45,138 bases of DNA from Candidatus Hydrogenedentota bacterium (GTDB lineage Bacteria; UBA8481; J006), in assembly GCA_003697085.1 (NCBI GenBank), contig RFFU01000040.1:67133-112270 (forward strand), written 5' to 3'. Position 1 is the first letter of the stretch. Each line of letters starts with the position of its first letter. Under the pieces are notes generated by a model. It saw only the letters and a program-made list of their open reading frames with translations, did not search any database and had not been told where the DNA came from. Made by a program: the position numbers and the translations under genes. Positions 25,828-33,813 of the stretch are shown here, piece by piece.

Positions 25828-26943
25828 ATGAAGACATTCGAGGAACTGGGCGAGACGCTGGTCGAGATTCGTGATCAACTGAAAGGCATCCACGAGATCC
25901 TTCGAAAATTGGAGGGACGGTTCGCAGTTTCCGGGATACCGAACGAGGGTTTGTCAGGCATCTCTTCTTCGGCCTCTACTCGTGACGAGGACCGGGAACG
26001 GGATCCTTTTCCGGAAAGGATCTCCTCGGAAGGAGAAGGTCCTCTGCGCGAACCATCCTTCGATAGCGAAGTTTCGGAAGAGGCTGGGGCGTCGATTCCG
26101 CGAGAGCAGGCACCGGTCGGGAGGCCTGCATCCGATGAGGAGACCGAGATTTCGGCCGTTGAGGAAAAAGGAACGGAGGAGGAGCGCGACGAAGTCCCCC
26201 CGCCCGAGGCGTCGTCCGAGTCCGAGGGAGAAATGGCCGGAGTCGAAGGGGAATTCTCGTCTATTTCTTCCGAACCCGCCCTCTCTGGGGCTGAAACCGC
26301 TTCCGAACCCTCAGAGGACCTCTTCGAACTGGCGGAACTTCCGGACCTCGATGATCTCCTCGGCGGAACTTTTCCCGAGGAGAAAGCGGAATCGAAAGAG
26401 AAAGAGCCGATGGCGGGAGGTTCTTCCGATGAGGTCTCGAAGGACGGCGGGCTATCGGAAGAGGAGCCGATGGATATTCCCGAGATCGACGAATTGTTGG
26501 GACCGGTGGAATCCGCCCAGAAGGGGGAGGCGAGAGGGGAGGAGAATGTGACGACCGCGGTCGATGAAGGCGACCCGATATCCGTCGTCGAGGCGGAGTC
26601 GGAAGGGAGAGAAGCGGATGTCAAGGGGAAGGACACGGAAACAGAGGCGGCGGGTTTGATCCAGGAGACGGTGACTTCCCCCGTTCTCGCCGGTGATGGG
26701 CGGGCAGCGGGGGAGATGGAGGAACGATTCGAGGCGGGAGGGTCGGGGGAGCCCGCCCCCGAGGAAGAGAAGCCGGTGGACGACGACGCGCTTGCGGGAA
26801 TGTTGGAGGAATTTCAGAAGAGTCTCGAATCGGCTCCGGAAGAGAAGAGGGAGGAGGCGGAGAAGGGTTCGGCGGAGGAGAAGGAGAAGTTTGATCTTTC
26901 CGTGGACGATTTCGAGAAGATTCTCGAGAAGGATTCCGGATAG
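25828..26943 (+). CDS. Acidic low-complexity protein with helical ends
   Basis: A 371-aa, strongly acidic protein I do not recognise. Residues 1-36 form a predicted coiled coil (ELGETLVEIRDQLKGIHEIL). The body is rich in Glu, Ser, Pro and Gly and is likely disordered. Short hydrophobic-acidic motifs recur in it: LPDLDDLLGG, IPEIDELLGP and ALAGMLEEF. It ends with LSVDDFEKILEKD. The spaced DLDDLLG-like motifs suggest linear docking sites, as in scaffold proteins. It is 33 bp after the transglutaminase gene and 88 bp before the histidine kinase gene. A scaffold linking these signalling proteins is only a guess. Confidence 0.7.
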   Translation: MKTFEELGETLVEIRDQLKGIHEILRKLEGRFAVSGIPNEGLSGISSSASTRDEDRERDPFPERISSEGEGPLREPSFDSEVSEEAGASIPREQAPVGRPASDEETEISAVEEKGTEEERDEVPPPEASSESEGEMAGVEGEFSSISSEPALSGAETASEPSEDLFELAELPDLDDLLGGTFPEEKAESKEKEPMAGGSSDEVSKDGGLSEEEPMDIPEIDELLGPVESAQKGEARGEENVTTAVDEGDPISVVEAESEGREADVKGKDTETEAAGLIQETVTSPVLAGDGRAAGEMEERFEAGGSGEPAPEEEKPVDDDALAGMLEEFQKSLESAPEEKREEAEKGSAEEKEKFDLSVDDFEKILEKDSG

Positions 26944-27031
26944 CGAGGGACGGAGAAGCGGTGCGCGAAAAGCACGTTATACCGAAGCCAAACGTGGGGA
27001 CATACCTTGGCGAGGGGGCTGTCTGGGTCTG

Positions 27032-29581
27032 GTGACGTCCGAGCCCACGCCGGAAAGTGCAAAAAGAATTCTCGAAAATTCAACCGGGTTTTCCGAACAG
27101 GCCGTGTTGGAGGGGGCGCGAACGGGAAGGGGAATTGGTCCCTCCCGAAATCTTTCGACAACGGAATTTCCACGCCATCTTTCCCGGATTCTCTTCGAAC
27201 CGCTTCTGAAGGAGGAATTCAGTCTTTCGGACGAGGAAGCGTTCTTGAACGGGGTTGTCGAGGAGATTCGGAAGGTTACGGGTGCGGGGGCTGTTTCGAT
27301 TTTGTTGAAAGAGGCGCGGAGCGAACGTGAGACGTTTCTTCTCAGGGCCACGGCCGGTCTGAATCCGGATTGTGTGGGACGCACGAGGATTGTTGCGGGG
27401 GAAGGGATCTCGGGGGAAGCGATTCGGCTCCGGCGAACGCTTGTTTCTCGGAATGTCCACGAGGACGGGAGGTACCTTTTGAGAAGGGAGACGGGGGAAG
27501 AGCGATTTCAGGGGTTGATCGCTGCACCGCTTGTGCGGGGAGAAAAGAGTATCGGCATACTCGTTTTTCACTATGAAGACGGAACGCGGATCGACGAAAA
27601 CCAGGAGCGGATGATCAGTGTCGCAGTGGAGCAGTTGGTTTTTGCGTTGGAAGGGGCTGCTTTGGCGCGGTTGGCGGCGCGGCGTCACAGGGTGCTCGCT
27701 GCCCTCAACGAAGTGGCGAGCCTCGTGGGTAGTTCTCTCAGCGTTCGAGACGTGATCGAGCAGCTGGCGCGCCGCGCCCTGACGATCATCGGTGTCGAGG
27801 CGCTCTTGATTCGGCTTCTGGAACCGCTCACGGGAAGACTCGTTCCCGCCGCCTCCCGAGGACGCTTTCCATCGGGCTCCGCTTTGCCGACGGCGTGTGA
27901 CGTGGATACCTCACTTCCCGGCCAAAGCGTTATTCGACGGCAGGGGGTTGTCTTCGAAAATCCGTCCCGTGCTTCTGAAGATCCTTTTTATGCCCAATTT
28001 CGCAATGTGCTACTTGTTCCGATCCTGGGCCGAACGCGGGTCATCGGAACTCTCGAACTTTTCAATCGTATTCACAGAGAGACGAGAACGCCCGATCGGT
28101 TCGACGAGTATGATCTCCGTGTCATGAGCACGTTGGGGACGGCCGCGGGGCAAGCCTATGCCAAGGCGGACCTTTATGCCGAAATCGAGGCGGTTGCGCT
28201 CAATTATCGCCGGCGGAACAAGGAACTCTCCTTCCTCAATAAACTCTCCCGCCAGGTCCTGGGCTCCCTCTCCGAAGAGGAAATTCTTCATGTCATCTTG
28301 ACCGGAATCACCTCGGGGCATGGTTTGGGCTTCAATCGTGCCCTCATCTTGCTTGTGGATGACGAGGGCCGAAATCTCTGCGGGCGTTTCGGTATCGGCC
28401 CGACGACGGAGGAAGTGGAAGGAATCTGGAAGGAAGTTCCGAAACGGTATCGGACCTTGGAGGATTTTTTCGAGTCGGTCGAATACTCCGATTTGGAAAA
28501 AAGCCCTTTCAACCGCCTGGTTGTTTCCCTCTCTTTTCCTCTTTCCGATTCACGTTCTCTTTTGGCGCGGGTGATTTCCGAGCGCCGGGCGTTTAATCTT
28601 CGCAACGTCTCGACGCTGATGGGAATCGACGGGCAACTGGCGCGGGCGGTCGGGTTGGAGAGCTTTACCGCTGTGCCGATCTTGACTCGCGAATTGGCCA
28701 TCGGAGTCATTCTCGTGGACAACTGTTTCACACGGCGTCCCATCCCCGATTCCGACTTGACGATTCTTCAGACCGTGGCCAACCACTGCGGAATGGCGTT
28801 GGAGGGCGCGAGAATGATGGAGCAGATTCAGTCCGCCGCGCGGAAACTCGAGACCACGACAGCAAAACTGGTGGAATCCGAAAGATTGGCCGCGATAGGA
28901 GAGATCGCTGCTGGCGTTGCTCACGACATCCGCAATCCGCTTACGGCCATCGGAGGCTTTACCAACCGCCTCGCCCGGCGCCTCCCAGAAGGAGATCCGG
29001 GATTCCGCTATGTCGAGATCATCCGGAAGGAAGTGCGGCGCCTGGAAAAACTCGCCCGCGATGTCCTTGACCTTGCATCCGCTCAAAAGACCCCCTCCCG
29101 CCGCGTCGTGATCAATAAACTTCTCGTCCAGTGGTACGAGACGAATGCGGAAATCCTGAAGGAAAAACGAATTCGCATGGAGATTCCCGAAGAGCAATTC
29201 ACCGTTCCGGGAGATCCGATCCTTTTGGGACAAGCCGTTACCAACATCCTAACGAATGCGCTCGAGGCGATCGGCGAGGACGGTATCATCAAATGCCGGA
29301 TCACCGAGCAGGATTCCGCAAAGGAGGGGCGAGCAACGGGCGTGTGCCTCGAAATTACGGATACGGGCGGCGGAATGCCGGAGGCTCTCAGGAATCGCAT
29401 CTTCGAACCGTTCTTCACAACCAAGACGGAGGGGACGGGGTTGGGGCTTTCCTTGGCCTTGAAAGCGGTCAGAGCACACGGAGGAGAGATCGACGTGGCG
29501 GCGCGGGAGAACGAGGGGACGACCTTTCGGATATTTCTTCCCCACGGAGAGATTGAGGAGAGCGCCCCGGACGAGGTATGA
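27032..29581 (+). CDS. Triple-GAF sensor histidine kinase
   Basis: An 849-aa cytoplasmic sensor kinase with no clear membrane segment. Three GAF-type sensor regions lie at about 60-210, 215-385 and 400-600. The dimerisation/phosphoacceptor box AAGVAHDIRNPL has H631. The ATPase domain shows the N box NILTNALEAI, G1 ITDTGGGMP, F box FEPFFTTK and G2 GTGLGLSLALKA. It would autophosphorylate and pass phosphate to a response regulator, none of which is in the window. The GTG at 27032 is the first plausible start, with GAGGGGG about 14 bases upstream. The frame stays open back to 26693 across the acidic-protein gene but that part is a shadow. It is the last gene of the signalling cluster. Confidence 0.88.
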   Translation: MTSEPTPESAKRILENSTGFSEQAVLEGARTGRGIGPSRNLSTTEFPRHLSRILFEPLLKEEFSLSDEEAFLNGVVEEIRKVTGAGAVSILLKEARSERETFLLRATAGLNPDCVGRTRIVAGEGISGEAIRLRRTLVSRNVHEDGRYLLRRETGEERFQGLIAAPLVRGEKSIGILVFHYEDGTRIDENQERMISVAVEQLVFALEGAALARLAARRHRVLAALNEVASLVGSSLSVRDVIEQLARRALTIIGVEALLIRLLEPLTGRLVPAASRGRFPSGSALPTACDVDTSLPGQSVIRRQGVVFENPSRASEDPFYAQFRNVLLVPILGRTRVIGTLELFNRIHRETRTPDRFDEYDLRVMSTLGTAAGQAYAKADLYAEIEAVALNYRRRNKELSFLNKLSRQVLGSLSEEEILHVILTGITSGHGLGFNRALILLVDDEGRNLCGRFGIGPTTEEVEGIWKEVPKRYRTLEDFFESVEYSDLEKSPFNRLVVSLSFPLSDSRSLLARVISERRAFNLRNVSTLMGIDGQLARAVGLESFTAVPILTRELAIGVILVDNCFTRRPIPDSDLTILQTVANHCGMALEGARMMEQIQSAARKLETTTAKLVESERLAAIGEIAAGVAHDIRNPLTAIGGFTNRLARRLPEGDPGFRYVEIIRKEVRRLEKLARDVLDLASAQKTPSRRVVINKLLVQWYETNAEILKEKRIRMEIPEEQFTVPGDPILLGQAVTNILTNALEAIGEDGIIKCRITEQDSAKEGRATGVCLEITDTGGGMPEALRNRIFEPFFTTKTEGTGLGLSLALKAVRAHGGEIDVAARENEGTTFRIFLPHGEIEESAPDEV

Positions 29582-29623
29582 GCCTCGGGAAAGTGGAACG
29601 CTTTCCGATGCGATCTTCCGGTG

Positions 29624-29672
29624 GAGCGCGGACACTCTTGTCCACGGAGGCCGCACTCGCCTTGCGAGGCCT
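29624..29672. repeat. REP-like hairpins between convergent genes
   Basis: GGACA-ctct-TGTCC at 29630-29643 in the context GGAGCGCGGACACTCTTG, followed by CTCGC-ctt-GCGAG within 29650-29672. The layout matches the repeats at 1953 and 19707. It lies in the 112-bp gap between the kinase gene and the convergent glycosyltransferase gene. Confidence 0.65.
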
Positions 29673-29693
29673 GAAAACCTGCGCCGCCGTTCT

Positions 29694-30791
29694 CTATCTC
29701 TCCAAGTAAGGCCGGTATAGATTCCAGTACGCTTCGACCATTCGGCTCGCGGGGAAGTTTTTTCGAATGTAGTCCGTTCCGTTTTCTCGCGCGCGTTTCC
29801 GTTTTGTTTCATTTTCCCACAGTGCCGAGATCGCGCGAGTCAGGTCGGCGACATCCTCCGGCTCGAAAAATTCTCCGTATTCCTCGGTTAAAATCTCGAG
29901 ATTCCCCCCGATTCTCGACGCAACGCAGGGCAAACCCATACCGAGAGCTTCGAGAAGAACGCCGGGAAATCCTTCCTCGCGAGATGGGAGAACGAAGAGA
30001 TCGAGCGACGGAAGGACGCTTCGGACGTCCTCGACGAATCCGAGAAAGCGGATGTGGTCTTCGAGGCGGAGATCCTGAACCAGCGAACGGATTGCCGGCA
30101 TCTCCGGCCCATCGCCTCCCAAAACGAGTCCCGCCGTGGGACAGACATCCAGAAATCTCCGAAAGGCCTGAACGAGAACGGGCAGCGACTTTTCTCTTCG
30201 AAACCCGCAGATCGTGCCGATCAACGGCGAGGTCCCGGGAAGAAGGTCGTCTCGTGATCGTGCTGGAGGAGGATTTTCAAAGAAGGAGTTCGGAAGTCCG
30301 TTGGGGATGACGTGAATCTTTTCCTCGGGGATTCGTTCGCGGTGAATCAATATGGTCTGGACGGCTTGCGACACTGCGGTGACGGCAACGGCACGTCGCG
30401 CGGCATGACGGGTCAGGAGAACCTGTGCGTACCGCCTGTTCAGGTCGAGGCATCGTTCGGAGAGGAAAAGGCTGGTGGATGGGAAAAGTGGGTGAAGAAG
30501 GCCTGCCCAAGCATTGGCGCGAAACAAAAAGGTCTGGAGAACGGTCGGGCGCAGTCTTCTGAGTTCTCGTTCGAGCCGGTGTGCTCCGAAGGGATCGAGG
30601 AAGAACCGGAAATTCAGAGCCCGGGCCTCGATGTCCGCCTTCCGTGCCTGCTCTAACAACGGCCCCTCTCCTTTGATGACCAGGATTGATTTCTTTTCGG
30701 GGTCTATAGGAAGAGCCTCGAGCAGACGCAGGGCCATATGTTCCGTACCGTTCCATTCGGCCGAGGTGAGAAGGAAACAGAGCGACTTCAT
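29694..30791 (-). CDS. Glycosyltransferase family 4 protein
   Basis: A 365-aa GT-B glycosyltransferase with a nucleotide-sugar donor. The N-terminal half begins MKSLCFLLTSAEWNGTEHMA, a variant of the Gly-rich acceptor loop. The C-terminal half has LIGTICGFRREKSLPVLVQAF and GGDGPEMPAIRSLV, and the E-x7-E signature in SREEGFPGVLLEALGMGLP. Its ATG overlaps the stop of the upstream membrane-protein gene (ATGA), so the pair is translationally coupled. With the GT-C-like neighbour it probably makes a surface glycan; donor and acceptor are unknown. Confidence 0.9.
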   Translation of the reverse strand: MKSLCFLLTSAEWNGTEHMALRLLEALPIDPEKKSILVIKGEGPLLEQARKADIEARALNFRFFLDPFGAHRLERELRRLRPTVLQTFLFRANAWAGLLHPLFPSTSLFLSERCLDLNRRYAQVLLTRHAARRAVAVTAVSQAVQTILIHRERIPEEKIHVIPNGLPNSFFENPPPARSRDDLLPGTSPLIGTICGFRREKSLPVLVQAFRRFLDVCPTAGLVLGGDGPEMPAIRSLVQDLRLEDHIRFLGFVEDVRSVLPSLDLFVLPSREEGFPGVLLEALGMGLPCVASRIGGNLEILTEEYGEFFEPEDVADLTRAISALWENETKRKRARENGTDYIRKNFPASRMVEAYWNLYRPYLER

Positions 30792-32329
30792 CGCCCTGCG
30801 CTCAGGGAAAGAAGGGGCTTGCGGAAGAAGACGGTTGCATTCGGACCGGAGAATCTGGCGGTCCAGTGGGGATCGCTCGCCAATAAGTGTTCAAGAGGAC
30901 CGTGGCGGGGAGCAAGGACGATTTCCGCGCCGTACCGGTCGAGCAGGGGAAGGGCGTCCGCCGTGCCGCGGAAGATTTGAAATTGCCACTCACGGATGGT
31001 TTCGAGCGGATAGACGGTGTCGTAGCGAAGATCGAGTGAGACGCGGTACCGAGGCCAGAGATGCCAGGAAAGGTAGGTTCCCCAGTTGAGTGGTGTTCCG
31101 AGATTTCGATAGGGAGTTGCAATCGTACGGAGAAAAAGCATTTCCCGGCGCGGCATCCGATCGGGGATGCGAACGAGAAAGAGTGTCGCGGGAGAGGGGA
31201 GGCGAAGGAGGACGGCGAAGAGAGCGACGGCCAGCGCGAGGTTCGAGACGATCCTGATCGAAGCGGAACGGGACGAATTTCGCTCATGGCGTTCTTTAAC
31301 CTTTACCTCGGACCGGAAGGCCGCGGCCAACGGAACGGGTACAAGAAGAGCGAAGAGCGGGAGATTACGGACGGCGAGCAGTGCTCCCGCCAACCCCGCG
31401 CTCAAGAGAAACGCACTGCGGCATCGGTGCCGAAGGATTTCGCGGCAGATCGCCGCGAGGGTCGCGGCGCCAAGAACGAAGAAGGCCCACGTCGTCGGCG
31501 AACGCAGTTTCGGGTTCCAAGCGCGCCACTCCGAGAGGTGCGTTCCTGTCAGGGGATTCGTCAATCCGCGGACGAGCCATTGCCAAAGCGAAAAACCGTA
31601 GGGATTGATCAGTGTTGCGGGAAAGGAGAGGAGAAGGAGGAAAAGGAGGGGACGAAGGGGGCCGCGATAGGTGTGGTTTGCCGGGAAGTGTTTTTCGAAA
31701 AACCCGCCGAGCAACCAAACGGAGAGATACCCGAGCCCGATGATAAATCCGCCGTGGCAATTCGCCCAGAGTGTGATCAGAGGAACAAAAAGGAAAGAAT
31801 GAAAATGGAAACGGTCCGTATCGGGGGGCAGAAGAAGCGGAAGCAAGGCGATCGAGAAATAGGTGATGAGATGCGGTCGGAAGGAGAAGCCGGGTTGGCA
31901 AAGCAGCGCGACGGGCAGAAGAAGGAAATACGCGAGCGGTCTCGTGGCGGGAGGAAGCCGAGAGCGGACCTGAAGGAAGAGAAGAAGAAAGGTGGAAAAG
32001 ACGAGGAGAAGTCGGACGAGGTGAAGTCCGAACGCCCCGAGAAGGTCCGCGACCGCCGAGAGCGTGACGGCGTAAAGCCACTCGTGGTTGTGCCACGGTC
32101 GTCCGACGGCGGTGAAGGAGAAAACGTCGGCCTTGGGAATCCTTCCGGCTTTCAAGATGAGGTTCCCGGAGAGGAGATGAATAAAGAGATCGGGCGTCGC
32201 CGGCGTCGAGAGAACGAGGTAGAGGAGAAAGAGGAGAGCCAAGAGAGGAAGGAAGAGAGAGCGAAACCGTTCGGCCGGGGGGCCTTCAGATTCGAAGAGA
32301 GCGTACGGTTTCCACGAAACTCCTAACAC
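30788..32329 (-). CDS. Polytopic membrane protein, GT-C-like
   Basis: A 513-aa protein with about ten hydrophobic helices and a soluble C-terminus. The first loop after helix 1 carries TPDLFIHLLSGNLILKAGR and PKADVFSFTAVGRPWHNHEW, a pattern of uncharacterised membrane proteins related to GT-C glycosyltransferases (acidic residue and His in loop 1). A later block LINPYGFSLWQW is also typical. The C-terminal part (TPLNWGTYLSWHLWPRYRVS) resembles the soluble domain of such proteins. The GTG at 32329 follows GGGAGAGGGG; an in-frame ATG at 32485 would add a Lys/Arg-rich segment encoded by a simple-sequence tract and overlap the HAD gene. It is coupled to the GT4 gene. Confidence 0.75.
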   Translation of the reverse strand: MLGVSWKPYALFESEGPPAERFRSLFLPLLALLFLLYLVLSTPATPDLFIHLLSGNLILKAGRIPKADVFSFTAVGRPWHNHEWLYAVTLSAVADLLGAFGLHLVRLLLVFSTFLLLFLQVRSRLPPATRPLAYFLLLPVALLCQPGFSFRPHLITYFSIALLPLLLPPDTDRFHFHSFLFVPLITLWANCHGGFIIGLGYLSVWLLGGFFEKHFPANHTYRGPLRPLLFLLLLSFPATLINPYGFSLWQWLVRGLTNPLTGTHLSEWRAWNPKLRSPTTWAFFVLGAATLAAICREILRHRCRSAFLLSAGLAGALLAVRNLPLFALLVPVPLAAAFRSEVKVKERHERNSSRSASIRIVSNLALAVALFAVLLRLPSPATLFLVRIPDRMPRREMLFLRTIATPYRNLGTPLNWGTYLSWHLWPRYRVSLDLRYDTVYPLETIREWQFQIFRGTADALPLLDRYGAEIVLAPRHGPLEHLLASDPHWTARFSGPNATVFFRKPLLSLSAGR

Positions 32330-32331
32330 GC

Positions 32332-32420
32332 TTTTCCCCTCTCCCTTTTTCCTTTTTTTCCTTTCTCGTTTTGCCTTTTCCCTTTTGCCGTTGTCCCTTT
32401 GCCCTTTGCCTTTCCATGCT
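32332..32420. repeat. Polypyrimidine tract (minus-strand GGCAAAAG satellite)
   Basis: About 90 bases of nearly pure C/T on the plus strand, with units such as TTTTGCCTTTTCCC and CCCTTTGCC. On the coding (minus) strand it reads AAAGGGCAAAGGG-like, matching the tract at 5540-5690. It fills the gap between the HAD gene and the GT-C-like gene and supplies a purine-rich leader to the latter. Confidence 0.75.
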
Positions 32421-32450
32421 TTCGTTTCCTCTCGGTCTTTTCCGGGGGTT

Positions 32451-33164
32451 TCAGCCGAGGGGCTTTTTTTTCGAGCGGCTTGCCTCATTGGGGGCGGAAA
32501 AACGCCGGGAGAAGAAGTCGGGCAATTCCCGGATATTATCCAGAACGAAGGGGGTTTCACTTTCGAGGCGGGAACGGGGATAGGTATGGGTGACGGCAAC
32601 GACATCCAGGCCGGCCGCCTTTGCCGCACGGATACCGCCAAGGGAATCTTCAACCGCGATAAATTCGGACGGTGACGCGGAAAGACGTTCCAGAGCAAGG
32701 AGATAGGATTCGGGATCGGGCTTGGAATGTTTCACGTCATCGGAGGCGACGATTGTTTGGAAAATCCCGGTGAGGTTTTCGTACTGAAGGATCTTTTCGA
32801 TCTCGATCCGCCGTGCTCCCGAGACGAGCGCGAGCCGAAAATTTTTGGAGAGCGTTCGAACGACCTCGACGGCTCCGGGGAAGTAAGGAGGAGCATCACC
32901 GAGCAATTCGAGATAGAGGACGAGTTTCTCGTGGAGGAGGCGTTCGAGCGGCGGAACGGCTCCTTCACCAGGTCGAAGTCCGTGATTCGCGAACGCGATT
33001 CGGAAGGATTCGCGATCATCATAAGCGAGGTAGCGGTCCCAGTATTCCTCCTCGGTCAATTCTAGTCCGTGGCGGCGCAAGACGCCTTGAAGGGCGCGGC
33101 AATGTAACGGCTCGTCGTCGACGAGGACGCCGTTGAAGTCGAGGAGAATGCCGGAAGGGGTCAT
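32451..33164 (-). CDS. HAD-superfamily hydrolase (subfamily IA)
   Basis: A 237-aa protein resembling beta-phosphoglucomutase and phosphatase members with a helical cap. Motif I is LLDFNGVLVDDEPLH: the nucleophile Asp is present but the usual second Asp (D-x-D) is Asn. Motif II is LVSGARR, motif III KHSKPDPESYLLAL and motif IV AVEDSLGGIRAAKAAGLD. The enzyme probably acts on a phosphorylated sugar or metabolite. The Asn may alter acid-base catalysis. The ATG overlaps the stop of the upstream membrane gene (ATGA). It is part of the minus-strand glycosyltransferase operon. Confidence 0.9.
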   Translation of the reverse strand: MTPSGILLDFNGVLVDDEPLHCRALQGVLRRHGLELTEEEYWDRYLAYDDRESFRIAFANHGLRPGEGAVPPLERLLHEKLVLYLELLGDAPPYFPGAVEVVRTLSKNFRLALVSGARRIEIEKILQYENLTGIFQTIVASDDVKHSKPDPESYLLALERLSASPSEFIAVEDSLGGIRAAKAAGLDVVAVTHTYPRSRLESETPFVLDNIRELPDFFSRRFSAPNEASRSKKKPLG

Positions 33165-33796
33165 GAAGACGCCAGTCTTGCGGCGAAGGCAAGGAGAAGA
33201 TGTTCCAGGGGAACGAAGAGCGCCGAAAGAAAAAGGGCCAGCGGAAGAAAGGGAATCCTACTCGCCCAGGTTCCGAGGTTGAGGAGGAAGAGAAAAGACC
33301 AGAAACCGGCGGCCGCGCTGAGAAAGAGAAAGGTTCCGACGAGCGGGCGGTGGTTTTGAGTCAGAAGAGGCATAAGGAGCGCGGGTACGAGGATAAGAAG
33401 TCCCGCGCCGGCCTTTTTTCGTGGAACGGGTGGAGGGAGAAGAGCAGGAAGCACGGAGCCAGTCATTACGGCGGCGAGCCCTGAACCGGCGACGAGTGCG
33501 AACGCGAGAATAACAGGAAGCGAGATGCGATAAGAGGTAAAACGAAGGAGGAAGGCGTGAAGGAGAGTGAAGGCGGTGGCGTACACGACGAGGAGCCGGT
33601 AGGGGCGGGCGGGACCTTCCCGGCCGGCGAAGGAATTCGCGAAACTCGTCCAGAAGAAGGCGGAGAAGAGTGCCAACAGGATCGGTGAGACGGTGAGGAA
33701 GCCGCTCGGGAGGAGGGCGAGTGCTATGTTTTCATCCCGCGTCGTGGCCAGAAACGAGAGGAACGAAAAGGAGGAGAGAGCCAGCGGAGTGCGCAA
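33161..33796 (-). CDS. Small polytopic membrane protein of unknown function
   Basis: A 211-aa very hydrophobic protein with about six helices, for example IALALLPSGFLTVSPILLAL, LPVILAFALVAGSGLAAVMT and LLILVPALLMPLL. No family is recognised. The start is uncertain. The frame enters from the subtilase gene; TTG at 33796 has GAGGG just upstream, and CTG at 33817 overlaps the subtilase stop (CTGA). Its TGA overlaps the HAD ATG, so it is coupled to that gene. It could be a transport or glycolipid-assembly subunit, but nothing in the sequence shows this. Confidence 0.65.
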   Translation of the reverse strand: MRTPLALSSFSFLSFLATTRDENIALALLPSGFLTVSPILLALFSAFFWTSFANSFAGREGPARPYRLLVVYATAFTLLHAFLLRFTSYRISLPVILAFALVAGSGLAAVMTGSVLPALLPPPVPRKKAGAGLLILVPALLMPLLTQNHRPLVGTFLFLSAAAGFWSFLFLLNLGTWASRIPFLPLALFLSALFVPLEHLLLAFAARLASS

Positions 33797-33813
33797 GAAA
33801 CCCTCGGGAGGTC

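Noticed and set aside
26693-27031. Longer N-terminus for the histidine kinase
   Set aside because: It is the alternative frame of the acidic-protein gene, almost only Arg, Gly and Ser, with no plausible start signal.
32330-32698. Long N-terminal extension of the GT-C-like membrane protein
   Set aside because: The extension overlaps the HAD gene in another frame and is a Lys/Arg run from a polypurine tract; GTG 32329 has a proper ribosome-binding site.
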